Shown here: positions 1 to 7,660 of the stretch, piece by piece | Numbering within the stretch: position 1 is the first letter of the stretch | Layout of the letters: every line of letters begins with the position of its first letter | From: Streptomyces spiroverticillatus | GTDB lineage: Bacteria > Actinomycetota > Actinomycetes > Streptomycetales > Streptomycetaceae | Assembly: GCA_014650415.1 (NCBI GenBank) | Contig: BMUX01000012.1 | Coordinates: 192,419 to 256,418, forward strand | DNA: 64,000 bases | Reading direction: 5' to 3' | Position numbers and translations under genes: made by a program | Notes under the pieces: generated by a model | Databases searched by the model: none | Seen by the model: the letters and a program-made list of their open reading frames with translations, nothing else | Told to the model about the DNA's origin: nothing

Positions 1-2619
1 CAGGGTGGCGGTGCCCGCCATGTGCGTGCCGTGGGCCAGCGTCATCCCGTCGCCGAGGCGCCCGGCCAGCTCCCGGCACTCCTGGGCCCGGGCGAGGCTC
101 TCGGCTACGTCCCCGCGCAGATACGCGATCCGGCTCATCACCCACAGCGCCTTGGCGCGCTCCCGCGACGGCGCACCGGCCGCGCGCAGCGCCCGCTCCA
201 GCCAGCGCTGCGCCTCCTCCACGTACCCGCACGCCACCCAGAACGAATACAGGGCGGCAGCCAGCCGGGCACCGGCCAGGCCCTCGTCCGGCGCGGCGAA
301 CGAAAAGCCCAGCGCCTCGCGGAAGTTGGCGTGCTCCAGCCGCAGCCGCTCCGCCCACCGCGCCTGACCGGGGCCGAACCACTGCGCCTCGCCGCGCTCG
401 GCCAGCGCCAGGTAGTGGTCGCGGTGCCGGCGCCGCAGTGCGGTCCGCAGGTCCGCGTCGTGGATCTGGTCGCGCCCGTACTCGCGCAGGGTTTCCAGGA
501 GCCGGAAGCGGATGCCGGCCCCGCAGCGCTCACGGATCAGGACCGACTTGTCCACGAGACCGTCGACGAGGTCGTAGATCTCTCCGGCCGGAAGATCCTC
601 ACCGGCGCAGACGGCCTCGGCGGCCTCCAGGTCGAAGGTGTCCGTGAACGTCGACAGCCGTACCCACAAAAGCCGTTCGTCGTCCGTGCACAGATGGAAG
701 CTCCAGCACACCGTCGCCCGCAGCGTCTGGTGGCGGGGCAGCGCGGTGGGCCGGGCCGTCGTGAGCACCCGGAAGCGGTCGTCGAGCCGGGCCAGCAGCT
801 GGTCGGGGTCCAGCGTCCGCAGGCGCCCGGCTGCCAGCTCGATGGCCAGCGGGATGCCGTCGAGGCGGCTGCAGATGCGGGTCACGGTCGCCCTGGTCTC
901 CGCCGACATCGGGAACCCGCACGGCACCGCGGCCCGCGCCCGGTGCGCGAACAGGGTGACGGCCGGCGTCTCCTCGTCGGGCCCGCCCTCGCCCAGCACC
1001 CGCAACGGCGGTACGGGGACGATGCGTTCCCCGTCGACGGCCAGCGGCTGCCTGCTCGTGGCGACGACCCGCAGCCCGGTCGCGGCCCGCAGCAGGGTGT
1101 CCACCAGCACGGCGCAGGCGTGCAGCAGGTGCTCGCAGTCGTCGAGGACCAGCAGTATCTCCCGCTCCCGCAGATGCCGCACCAGCGAGGCCAGCGGAGC
1201 ACGGCCCGTCTGGTCGTGCAGGTCCAGCGCCGCGGCCACGGCGTGCGCGACGAGCCCGGGGTCCGAGAGCCCGGACAGCTCGACCAGCCACACACCGTCG
1301 CGGAAGGAGGGCTGGAGGTTCAGTGCGGCGCGCAGCCCGAGCCGCGTCTTGCCGACGCCGCCGACACCGGTGAGCGTGACGAGGCGGTGGCCGGCCAACA
1401 GCTCGCGCACACGCGCCAGTTCATGGTCGCGGCCGACGAAACTGGTCAGCTCGGTGGGCAGGTTGCCGGGCGTCCTCAATACGGCACGGCTGCTCTCCGG
1501 CTGCGGGCCCACGGCCCCCGGGCGCACCCCGGCCCCGGTGCGGGACGGGACGGCGCCGCCCCGGCGGGAGGCGTCGTCGGCTGCCGTACGGGATGCGGCG
1601 CGGGGCAGGGGAGGGGGCTCGGTGGGGTCTGCCGGGTGGGGTGTGGTGCCGGTCTCCGGGCGGAGGGCGGCATTGGTGGCGGGGTGGGGCGCGGCGCCCG
1701 GCACCGGGCGGGCTGTCGTGCCAGTGGCCGGGTGGGGCGTGGCGCCCGGCACCGGCTGGGACGCAGTGCCCGGCACCGGGCGGCGGCCTGCGCCGAGGAT
1801 CGCCGGGCGGCCCGCGCCGAGGACCGTCGGGGGGAAGGCGACCGGCGGGTCCAGGGCGGCGTCGGCGGCCAAGATCTGCTGATGCACGCGCCGCAGCTCC
1901 GCCCCCGGCTCGATGCCCAGCTCGTCCGCCAGCAGACGACGCGCCTCCTGGTAGGCCCGCAGCGCCTCGCCCTGCCGGCCACAGCGGTGCAGGGTCCGCA
2001 TCAGCAGACCGTGCAGCCTCTCCCGCAACGGGTGCGCCGCGATCAGGCGGCGCAGCTCGCCGACGAGATCCGCGTCCGCGCCCAACGCCAGATCGACCTC
2101 GATGCGCTCCTCCAGCACACCCAGCCGCTGCTCCTCCCACCGGTCCCGCTCGGCGTCGAGCAGCGGGCAGGCCAATCCCTCGCACAGCCGCCCCTGCCAC
2201 AGGTCCAGCGCGGCGTGCAGCGCCTCCGCCGCCGCGGGAAGGTCCCCCGCGGCACGGGCGGCGCGCCCCCGCTCCCGCTGCTCGGTGAGCAGGGTGCAGT
2301 CCAGGGCGTCCGCCGGAACCGTCAGCACGTAACCGGCCGCCGTCCAGTTCAGCAGTCTCGACGGGGCGCGCGCCGGGCGGCCCGGCTCCAGCACCCGGCG
2401 CAGTCCCGCCGCGTGCCGCTGCAACAGGTTCACCGCCCGCCCCGGAGGCGCCGTGCCCCACACCGCCTCCACGAGGGTCTCGCGGGACACGGGCCGGTTG
2501 ACGTGCAGCAACAGCACGGCGAGAAGCACCCGCTGCTGCACGGGCCCGGCATCGAGTTCCTCTTCGCCGCGCCACACCCGCAACGGGCCGAGCAGATCGA
2601 ACCGAAGCGTTCCGGACAT
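1..2619 (-). CDS. SARP/AfsR-type transcriptional regulator (BTAD, NB-ARC, TPR), C-terminus cut by window edge
   Basis: The reading frame is open from an ATG at 2619 to the first base of the window, so the C-terminus is missing. A strong ribosome site (GGAGGATC) lies 5 nt before the ATG. The N-terminal ~100 residues read as an OmpR-like winged helix (FDLLGPLRVWRG, then a typical LLQRHAAGLRRVL stretch). A bacterial transcriptional activation domain follows to about residue 250 (HPLRERLHGLLMRTLHRCGR). Next come a Pro/Thr-rich linker built of 8-residue repeats, an NB-ARC ATPase with Walker A TGVGGVGKTRL near residue 415 and LVLDDCEHLL as Walker B, and the start of a TPR-like helical region. This order is that of AfsR-like SARPs, which activate antibiotic or developmental genes. 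The target is unknown; the cassette at 3043-7280 is a possible but unproven one. Confidence 0.9.
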   Translation of the reverse strand, partial: MSGTLRFDLLGPLRVWRGEEELDAGPVQQRVLLAVLLLHVNRPVSRETLVEAVWGTAPPGRAVNLLQRHAAGLRRVLEPGRPARAPSRLLNWTAAGYVLTVPADALDCTLLTEQRERGRAARAAGDLPAAAEALHAALDLWQGRLCEGLACPLLDAERDRWEEQRLGVLEERIEVDLALGADADLVGELRRLIAAHPLRERLHGLLMRTLHRCGRQGEALRAYQEARRLLADELGIEPGAELRRVHQQILAADAALDPPVAFPPTVLGAGRPAILGAGRRPVPGTASQPVPGATPHPATGTTARPVPGAAPHPATNAALRPETGTTPHPADPTEPPPLPRAASRTAADDASRRGGAVPSRTGAGVRPGAVGPQPESSRAVLRTPGNLPTELTSFVGRDHELARVRELLAGHRLVTLTGVGGVGKTRLGLRAALNLQPSFRDGVWLVELSGLSDPGLVAHAVAAALDLHDQTGRAPLASLVRHLREREILLVLDDCEHLLHACAVLVDTLLRAATGLRVVATSRQPLAVDGERIVPVPPLRVLGEGGPDEETPAVTLFAHRARAAVPCGFPMSAETRATVTRICSRLDGIPLAIELAAGRLRTLDPDQLLARLDDRFRVLTTARPTALPRHQTLRATVCWSFHLCTDDERLLWVRLSTFTDTFDLEAAEAVCAGEDLPAGEIYDLVDGLVDKSVLIRERCGAGIRFRLLETLREYGRDQIHDADLRTALRRRHRDHYLALAERGEAQWFGPGQARWAERLRLEHANFREALGFSFAAPDEGLAGARLAAALYSFWVACGYVEEAQRWLERALRAAGAPSRERAKALWVMSRIAYLRGDVAESLARAQECRELAGRLGDGMTLAHGTHMAGTATL
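1612..1779 (-). repeat. 24-bp coding tandem repeat in the SARP linker (about 7 copies)
   Basis: Within the SARP gene, seven consecutive 24-bp units encode octapeptides of the pattern P-[VAE]-[PT]-G-x-x-x-[HRQ], for example PVPGTASQ, PVPGATPH, PATGTTAR. The array forms the low-complexity linker between the BTAD and the NB-ARC module. Confidence 0.75.
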
Positions 2620-3042
2620 CGATTGATCCTCCAACGACGCCGCCCTTGTGGGGCGGTCGCCCTCAAGCCAACCGGCACGACGCCCTCCGGACAACCCCCG
2701 TGAGGCCCCTTCGTGCCGGCAGGGACGGGTGCCGAGACCCGCCCCGCATCATTGACCCGCACGAGGACCTGCCGTCCCACCCGGGCGCGCCGCGCCGTAC
2801 CCGGCGGCGGCCGTCCGGCAGGGAAGGCCCTCGTGCGGGAGACCTTCCGCGTCACTCCCCGTGAAGGACGCACGCACGGCGCCCGACGGTGCGCGGGAAG
2901 GGTAAAACCGGAGTCACGTCTTACGGACACGACGGCCCGTCACCACGACGAAGAGACGGCCGGGCCCGTGGGCCCGGCCGTCTCCGCCTCCTTCACCGTC
3001 CTCCCGGGACGCGTGTCCGTCCGTCGCCCCTCGAGTCGCCTC
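2620..3042. other. Intergenic region without a gene
   Basis: About 420 bp between the SARP start and the end of the amidotransferase gene. Apart from the terminator at 2953-2984 nothing convincing is seen. The upstream part presumably holds the SARP promoter, but no clear -35/-10 pair stands out. Confidence 0.5.
2953..2984 (-). terminator. Strong hairpin terminator of the amidotransferase gene
   Basis: A perfect 15-bp GC-rich inverted repeat (arms 2953-2967 and 2970-2984) with a minimal loop lies 58 bp beyond the stop codon of the reverse-strand amidotransferase gene. There is no U-tract, as is usual in Streptomyces terminators. Confidence 0.8.
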
Positions 3043-3744
3043 TCACCCCGTCGCACCGTCGAGCCAACGGCCGAAGAACCGCCGCCCCCGCTCCTCGGCC
3101 GCCTCCGCGTACCGGTGGGTGTCCGTCCGGATCTGCTGTACGGACACACCGGGCGCCTGCGAGATCTCGTGCGCATGGCCGATGAGCCAGGACTCGACGG
3201 CCGAGCCCCGCAGCTCCGGGTGGAACTGCAACCCCAGCACGGTGCGCCCGATGGCGAAGGCCTGGTTGCGGCAGACCGGGGTGGAGGCGAGGTGCGTCGC
3301 CCCCGGCGGCAGGTCGAAGGTGTCGCCGTGCCAGTGCAGTACGGGCCCGGTCAGCGCGGCGAGCGGGGACACCGCCCCCTCCCCGGACAGGTCCACGCGC
3401 CCCCAGCCGAGCTCCTTCGCCTCGGCCGGGAAGACCTTGGCGCCGAGCGCGGCGGCGATGAGCTGCGCGCCCAGGCAGATGCCCAGCAGGGGTTTCGCAC
3501 GCGAGAGGTGGGCCCGTATCAGCGCCATCTCCTCCTCCAGGAAGGGGTACGCATCCGTCTCGCCCGCCCCCATCGGCCCGCCGAGCACGACGAGCAGATC
3601 GGGGCGGCGTCGTTCGACCCGTGCCCGCACATGACCCTGTGCGGCATCCACGTACGTGACGTCGAAGTCCCTGTCCCTCAGCACCTGTTCGAAGGAACCG
3701 AGGTCCTCGAAGGCGATGTGCCGGATCGCCACTGCTTCTGCCAT
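3043..3744 (-). CDS. Class I glutamine amidotransferase-like protein
   Basis: A 233-residue protein with a complete class I (triad) amidotransferase fold. LVVLGGPMG lies near residue 55, the nucleophile elbow GICLGAQ supplies the catalytic Cys near residue 90, and FHPE near residue 175 supplies the catalytic His and Glu. LHWHGDTFDLP resembles the GuaA-like stand-alone amidotransferases annotated as GMP synthase-related. The ATG at 3744 is preferred because GGAG sits 9 nt upstream; a TTG at 3753 is the alternative. It is the last gene of the reverse-strand cassette, 57 bp after the reductase. It may release ammonia from glutamine or hydrolyse a gamma-glutamyl bond in a metabolite; the substrate is unknown. 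Confidence 0.85.
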   Translation of the reverse strand: MAEAVAIRHIAFEDLGSFEQVLRDRDFDVTYVDAAQGHVRARVERRRPDLLVVLGGPMGAGETDAYPFLEEEMALIRAHLSRAKPLLGICLGAQLIAAALGAKVFPAEAKELGWGRVDLSGEGAVSPLAALTGPVLHWHGDTFDLPPGATHLASTPVCRNQAFAIGRTVLGLQFHPELRGSAVESWLIGHAHEISQAPGVSVQQIRTDTHRYAEAAEERGRRFFGRWLDGATG

Positions 3745-3801
3745 TTCGCTCAACTCCGCATTCCGAAGGTGTTGTTGTCCTGCGCCGCATGCGCGGGGTG
3801 T

Positions 3802-4806
3802 TCACAGGTCCAGTACGAGCCGGGAGCCGCGGCAGCGGGAGACGCAGATCATCATCGTTTCCCCGGCCGCCTTCTGCCGGTCGGTGAGGATCGCGTCCCG
3901 GTGCTCGGCGACACCGTCGAGGACGCGCGTCTCGCACGTCCCGCAGATCCCCTCGCGGCAGGCCGCGAACGCCCGCACGCCCGCCCGCTCGGCCACGTCC
4001 AGGATCGACTCGTGCGGCGCCACGTCCAGCGTGAGCCCGGAGCGGTGGCACACCACCTCGAAACCCGTGGAGCGTTCCTCCTGCTCCGGCGGCACCGGCC
4101 GGGCGCTGAACCGCTCGGTGCGCAGACTGTCGACGGGCCAGTCGGTGCAACGGCCCTCCACGGCGGTGACCAGAGGCTCGGGCCCGCAGCAGTACACCAG
4201 GCTGTCCAGGCGCGGTGCGTCCAGCGCCTGCGCCAGCGGGAGCAGTCCCGCCTCGTCCTGCGGATGGATCCTCACCCGGCTTCCGTAGGAGGCCAGTTCG
4301 TCGAGGAAGGCCATGGAGGACCGGGAACGCCCGCCGTACAGCAGCTCCCAGTCCCGCCCCGCCGCCTCCGCCTCGGCGACCATCGGCAGCAGGGGCGTGA
4401 TGCCGATGCCTCCCGCGATGAACAGATAGCGGGGCGAGGGATCCAGCGGGAAGTGGTTGCGCGGCCCGCGCACCAGCACGGTCGCCCCCCTGCCCAGAGC
4501 CTCGTGCACATGGCGGGAGCCGCCGCGGCCGCCGGGTTCGAGCAGCACGGCGATGCGCCAGGCGTACCGGTCGGCGGGATCGCCGCACAGCGAGTACTGC
4601 CGTACGAGACCGATCTCGGGAAGCACCAGGTCGATGTGGGCCCCCGGCGTCCAGCGGGGGAGCGGACGCCCGGCCGGATCGACGAGCGTGAGGGTGACGA
4701 CGCCCTGTGCGGCGCTCTCCCGCGCGCCGACGCGAAGGACGGTGGTGCATTCCTGACGTGGTCCGGGTGCCGGCGGTGCCAGCAGTTCCATGGTGTCGAC
4801 TGACAT
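3802..4806 (-). CDS. Flavin/[2Fe-2S] oxidoreductase (phthalate-dioxygenase-reductase type)
   Basis: A 334-residue electron-transfer protein with the domain order of class IA reductases. The N-terminal flavin barrel carries RQYSLCGDP (flavin binding). An NAD(P) domain carries GGIGITPLLPM, with YCCGPEPLV near its end. The C-terminal plant-type ferredoxin has CREGICGTC plus a distal Cys in MMICVSRC, giving the four Fe-S ligands. The ATG at 4806 has AGGAG 10 nt upstream; longer readings to 5022 would cross the hairpins upstream and are rejected. Family members pass electrons from NAD(P)H to an oxygenase. Here the neighbouring AurF-like diiron enzyme is the obvious partner. Confidence 0.9.
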   Translation of the reverse strand: MSVDTMELLAPPAPGPRQECTTVLRVGARESAAQGVVTLTLVDPAGRPLPRWTPGAHIDLVLPEIGLVRQYSLCGDPADRYAWRIAVLLEPGGRGGSRHVHEALGRGATVLVRGPRNHFPLDPSPRYLFIAGGIGITPLLPMVAEAEAAGRDWELLYGGRSRSSMAFLDELASYGSRVRIHPQDEAGLLPLAQALDAPRLDSLVYCCGPEPLVTAVEGRCTDWPVDSLRTERFSARPVPPEQEERSTGFEVVCHRSGLTLDVAPHESILDVAERAGVRAFAACREGICGTCETRVLDGVAEHRDAILTDRQKAAGETMMICVSRCRGSRLVLDL

Positions 4807-4844
4807 GTCGTACGTACTCCTGCGTTCTGTGCGAGTGGATCGGG

Positions 4845-4864
4845 ACGGATGAAAACGGATGAAA
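4845..4864. repeat. 10-bp direct repeat upstream of the reductase
   Basis: The decamer ACGGATGAAA occurs twice head to tail between the hairpins at 4884-4984 and the reductase start. It could be part of a promoter or operator for the reductase and amidotransferase pair. Confidence 0.35.
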
Positions 4865-4883
4865 GGAGGGAGGGCAGAACGTG

Positions 4884-4932
4884 GTGACACGGCCCGCGGA
4901 CCGGCGCAGTTCCGGTCCGGGGGCCGTGTCAC
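4884..4932 (-). terminator. Long hairpin between the AurF-like gene and the reductase
   Basis: 21-nt arms (4884-4904 and 4912-4932) pair with one mismatch around a 7-nt loop. It is the second of two tandem hairpins downstream of the AurF-like gene. Confidence 0.65.
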
Positions 4933-4936
4933 GGGT

Positions 4937-4984
4937 GCATCCGGAGGGCGCGCCGCCGCCCATTGCGGCGCGCCGTGCGGATGC
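4937..4984 (-). terminator. Hairpin immediately downstream of the AurF-like gene
   Basis: 20-nt arms (4937-4956 and 4965-4984) form 10 bp, a 3x3 internal loop and 7 bp around an 8-nt loop. It starts about 50 bp beyond the diiron oxygenase stop and lies in tandem with the hairpin at 4884-4932, so transcription probably stops or is attenuated between the two gene pairs. Confidence 0.6.
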
Positions 4985-5035
4985 GGTGGGGACAGGCTCG
5001 GTGCGTCTCCCTCGCCACGCACCGGGCCTTCCCGG

Positions 5036-6007
5036 TCAGGCGATCAGTCCCTGCCGCGCAAAGCTGTCACGCGCGGCGGCGGAGTCCAGGAGTCCGATCT
5101 CCTGCGCCATCGAGACGATCTCCGAATAGTCCAGTGCCGTCAGATCGGCGGCACCGGAATTCCTGCATTCCCTGATCATTTCCTCGGCCTGCGGGAAATC
5201 GAGCTGCCGCAGCAGGGAAAGCCATACGTCCAGTTCCCGGTCCGCGAACCAGACCACGGGTTCGGCCAGCACATCGGCGAAATCGGCCCGCTGCGATTCC
5301 GTCAGCTTGTGCGAGAACAACTGTGCAAGGGACATGAACAGCGGGCTGTGCACCATTTCGTCGTGCCGGTGTGCCGCCACCGTCATACGGTTGAACGACT
5401 GGATCTCCAGGCTTTCGCTGAGCAGATGCAGGTAGTCGCTGATGAAGATCTCCGACACCACGGCCGTGGCGAACTGGATCATGCGCCGCTGCCCGGGATC
5501 GGCGGAGCCCTGCTGCCGCTTCTTCATGTGGCCGACCAGGTTGAACTGGGGAATCACCAGATCTTCCAGCCCGCGACGGCTGCGCGTCAGACGGCTGGCC
5601 TGCTCCACCAAGTGCACGTGGTACACCTCGTCGACCATCGTCTCGCAGACCGCGGTCTGCGAGGCTTCCGAACGCAGTCCGGGCATGGTCCCCTGGAGGA
5701 TGTCGAGACAGGTCGGGTTCACGATCTCCGTCTCGATCTGCACCGTCTTGGCGTTGTACATCAGCCAACCGGCACTGAGTATCCGCGACTTCAGCTCGGG
5801 CGGACTCGACAGGTACTGCGGCATGTGCCGGAACGGCAGGAGGCTCTCCAGGAAGTCCTCCTTCCCCGCCTCGAAGAACGGTTCCAGTTCCTGCTTCTTC
5901 ACCTGGGCCCGGCGGGGCCAACTTGCGGCCAGCCGCTCCAGCATGATCTGGGTGTGGGAAAGGTCGTCGGTCCCGGCCTTCAGGTCCGGGCCTTGATTCG
6001 TCAACAC
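5036..6007 (-). CDS. AurF-like diiron oxygenase (putative N-oxygenase)
   Basis: A 323-residue, mainly helical protein, close in length to AurF p-aminobenzoate N-oxygenase. The carboxylate-bridged diiron ligands seem to be present in order: E in QIETEIVN (about residue 94), E and H in VDEVYHVH (about 125-130), E in VVSEIFISDY (about 187) and the RHDEMVHSPLF motif near 215-225. GTG at 6007 is the start, with GGAG 8 nt upstream. Base composition is visibly less GC-rich than in neighbouring genes, consistent with transfer. AurF-family enzymes oxidise amines to hydroxylamine, nitroso or nitro groups. The adjacent [2Fe-2S] reductase could re-reduce the diiron site. The substrate cannot be read from the sequence. 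Confidence 0.85.
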   Translation of the reverse strand: MLTNQGPDLKAGTDDLSHTQIMLERLAASWPRRAQVKKQELEPFFEAGKEDFLESLLPFRHMPQYLSSPPELKSRILSAGWLMYNAKTVQIETEIVNPTCLDILQGTMPGLRSEASQTAVCETMVDEVYHVHLVEQASRLTRSRRGLEDLVIPQFNLVGHMKKRQQGSADPGQRRMIQFATAVVSEIFISDYLHLLSESLEIQSFNRMTVAAHRHDEMVHSPLFMSLAQLFSHKLTESQRADFADVLAEPVVWFADRELDVWLSLLRQLDFPQAEEMIRECRNSGAADLTALDYSEIVSMAQEIGLLDSAAARDSFARQGLIA

Positions 6008-6053
6008 GAATTCTTCTCCAGAATGAGTGGCGTCGGATTTCCGTGGCGCCCGG

Positions 6054-7280
6054 TCATCGGTTGCGTCCCGCGGCGAATTCGCCGTGGAACATCATCAGTC
6101 CGTCGTCGCAGTCATAGATCTTGGCGACCTTGTCGGTGTTGGTGTCGATCCGCACCAGGTGGTCGCTGACGAAACTGGAGACGAACACGGAGTCCTCGTC
6201 GAACATGGCCGTGGCGGTGTGCGCGTTGCGGAAGTCGGCGGGCAGTTCGCGGCCGGGACGCAGCCTCTTGAGGAAGACGGGGTGTGCGGGGTCCTGGATG
6301 TCCCAGATCGAGATGTAGCCGTCCCGCCCGTAGTTGAAGGGGCTGTCGAACTGCGGCCCCCACGAGTCCTCCTCCGCCACGTACAGCTTCCCCTTGGCGA
6401 TCGTCAGGTCCGACGGCGACCGGTACATGCCCGCACCCGTCGCCGTGCGGGTGGGCGCGATGACCTGCTCGGCGGTGTCCAGCTCGGTGTCGATGAGCCA
6501 GACGCTCGGCCCGACGACCGTGGCGCCCTGCGGCGTCCTGGACGTGGACCCGACCTGCATGGTCCCGACGTAGGCGTAGCGGTTGTCGATCCAGCTCGCG
6601 TAGTGCGCGAACGCCCCGTACTCGGTCTCGGTCCCCAGCGTGATCGCGTGCGTCGCCACGACCGCGCCGGTGTGCCGGTCCGGCCGGTACACCCGCACTT
6701 CCCCGATGTCGTAGTCGTACCCGACACCCAGCCCGACGCTGCCCTCCGCATTGAAATTGACCCCGTGGGTCTGTCGCGTCAGCGCACGGTCGGAGTACAG
6801 AATCCGCTGCTCCAGCGTGCCGTCCGACCTGATCCTGAAGCCGCGCACGCGGTCGTCCGTGTAGTGCGTGATGTACGTGAACTTCGAGCGCGGCAGGAAG
6901 GTCGGGCCGTGCGTCTGCGTGTACAGGGGCCGCGTCCACGGCATGATCGGCTGCTTCGGCGAGGTCTGCTTGAGGTTCGGCATGTCGGACGGCGTCCCGG
7001 CGGCGTCCAGCGCAACGATCTGCCGGATCTCCACATCGGCCATGCCGGCGTCCCAGTCGATGCCGTTCAGGTGCAGTACGACGATGGATCCGTGGAACGG
7101 CGGGATCGCGTCCGTGGCGATGTACACGGTCACCTCGTCGGAGGCGATCCACGAGTGCTGGAGGCTGGCCGGCCGCCAGCCGTCGAGGCTCTCCAGCGGG
7201 ACCGTGACGAGCTTGTCCTCCTCGGCATGGACGAGGACGAGCTCCTTGGACATCATGTTCACTCCGGTGAGGATGTGCAT
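6054..7280 (-). CDS. Beta-propeller protein of unknown function, His-rich blades
   Basis: A 408-residue cytosolic protein (no signal peptide) made of repeated beta-strand blades. Similar blade openings carry His: THGPTFLP, QTHGVNFN, FAHYASW, NAHTATAMFDED and the C-terminal MFHGEF. Regularly placed His residues suggest a metal at the propeller axis, as in carotenoid-cleavage oxygenases or selenium-binding/methanethiol-oxidase proteins, but neither family is convincingly matched. The ATG at 7280 (AAGGAG 9 nt upstream) is preferred; ATGs at 7256 and 7253 also have a GGAG. It is the first gene of the cassette, 46 bp before the AurF-like gene, so it probably acts in the same reaction sequence. Confidence 0.6.
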   Translation of the reverse strand: MHILTGVNMMSKELVLVHAEEDKLVTVPLESLDGWRPASLQHSWIASDEVTVYIATDAIPPFHGSIVVLHLNGIDWDAGMADVEIRQIVALDAAGTPSDMPNLKQTSPKQPIMPWTRPLYTQTHGPTFLPRSKFTYITHYTDDRVRGFRIRSDGTLEQRILYSDRALTRQTHGVNFNAEGSVGLGVGYDYDIGEVRVYRPDRHTGAVVATHAITLGTETEYGAFAHYASWIDNRYAYVGTMQVGSTSRTPQGATVVGPSVWLIDTELDTAEQVIAPTRTATGAGMYRSPSDLTIAKGKLYVAEEDSWGPQFDSPFNYGRDGYISIWDIQDPAHPVFLKRLRPGRELPADFRNAHTATAMFDEDSVFVSSFVSDHLVRIDTNTDKVAKIYDCDDGLMMFHGEFAAGRNR

Positions 7281-7660
7281 TCCCGACTGCTCCTTGTACG
7301 CGAGGGTTCGTGGGCCTCCGACGAGAAGTCGAGAGGCAGAACCCAGCGTGGGGCCGGGGGTTGCAGCACCCCTTGCAGAACTCGTTGCAGCGGCTTGGCA
7401 CACGGTCCGGTCCGCCTGCGCCCGGCCGCGTACAGGCGAGCCGGGGACGCCCTCCCGCACGGCGTTCGCCGCCTCCTCACGAGGCGTCAGATGACGGCCA
7501 ATCAGGTGGAATCGTCGTGGAACGGCGCAACGCCGTGCGCCAGCCTTCGCGCGTCCGCGGGTCCGTGGCTATGCAGGGCGTATCGACAAGCGGTTCTTCT
7601 GCTGATCGGAGAACGGCGTGTTGGTGCACCCTCCCGCTCCGAAGCACTCAAGGAGACGCT
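7281..7660. other. Divergent intergenic region
   Basis: About 380 bp between the propeller gene (reverse) and the surface-protein gene (forward). It holds the 12-bp-spaced CTGCAA array at 7361-7390 and the ribosome site of the surface protein (AAGGAG at 7650-7655). No small gene is supported. Confidence 0.5.
7361..7390 (-). promoter_or_regulatory. Three CTGCAA motifs at exact 12-bp spacing
   Basis: TTGCAG on the forward strand (CTGCAA on the reverse) occurs at 7361, 7373 and 7385. It lies 81-110 bp upstream of the propeller gene start, where an activator or repressor could control the cassette. Spacing slightly above one helical turn would place proteins along nearly one face of the DNA. Confidence 0.45.

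Noticed and set aside
22..2703. An 893-codon forward open frame
   Set aside because: It is antisense to the SARP-NB-ARC gene, whose motifs are clear. Long antisense frames are expected in GC-rich codon-biased DNA, and this one has low-complexity Pro/Arg/Gln composition.
3043..3744. GMP synthase or anthranilate synthase subunit
   Set aside because: The amidotransferase motifs fit, but there is no ATP-pyrophosphatase domain or TrpE partner, so only the general class is assigned.
6054..7280. Selenium-binding protein or methanethiol oxidase
   Set aside because: The propeller shape and His residues are suggestive, but the family's characteristic Cys and His motifs are not evident.
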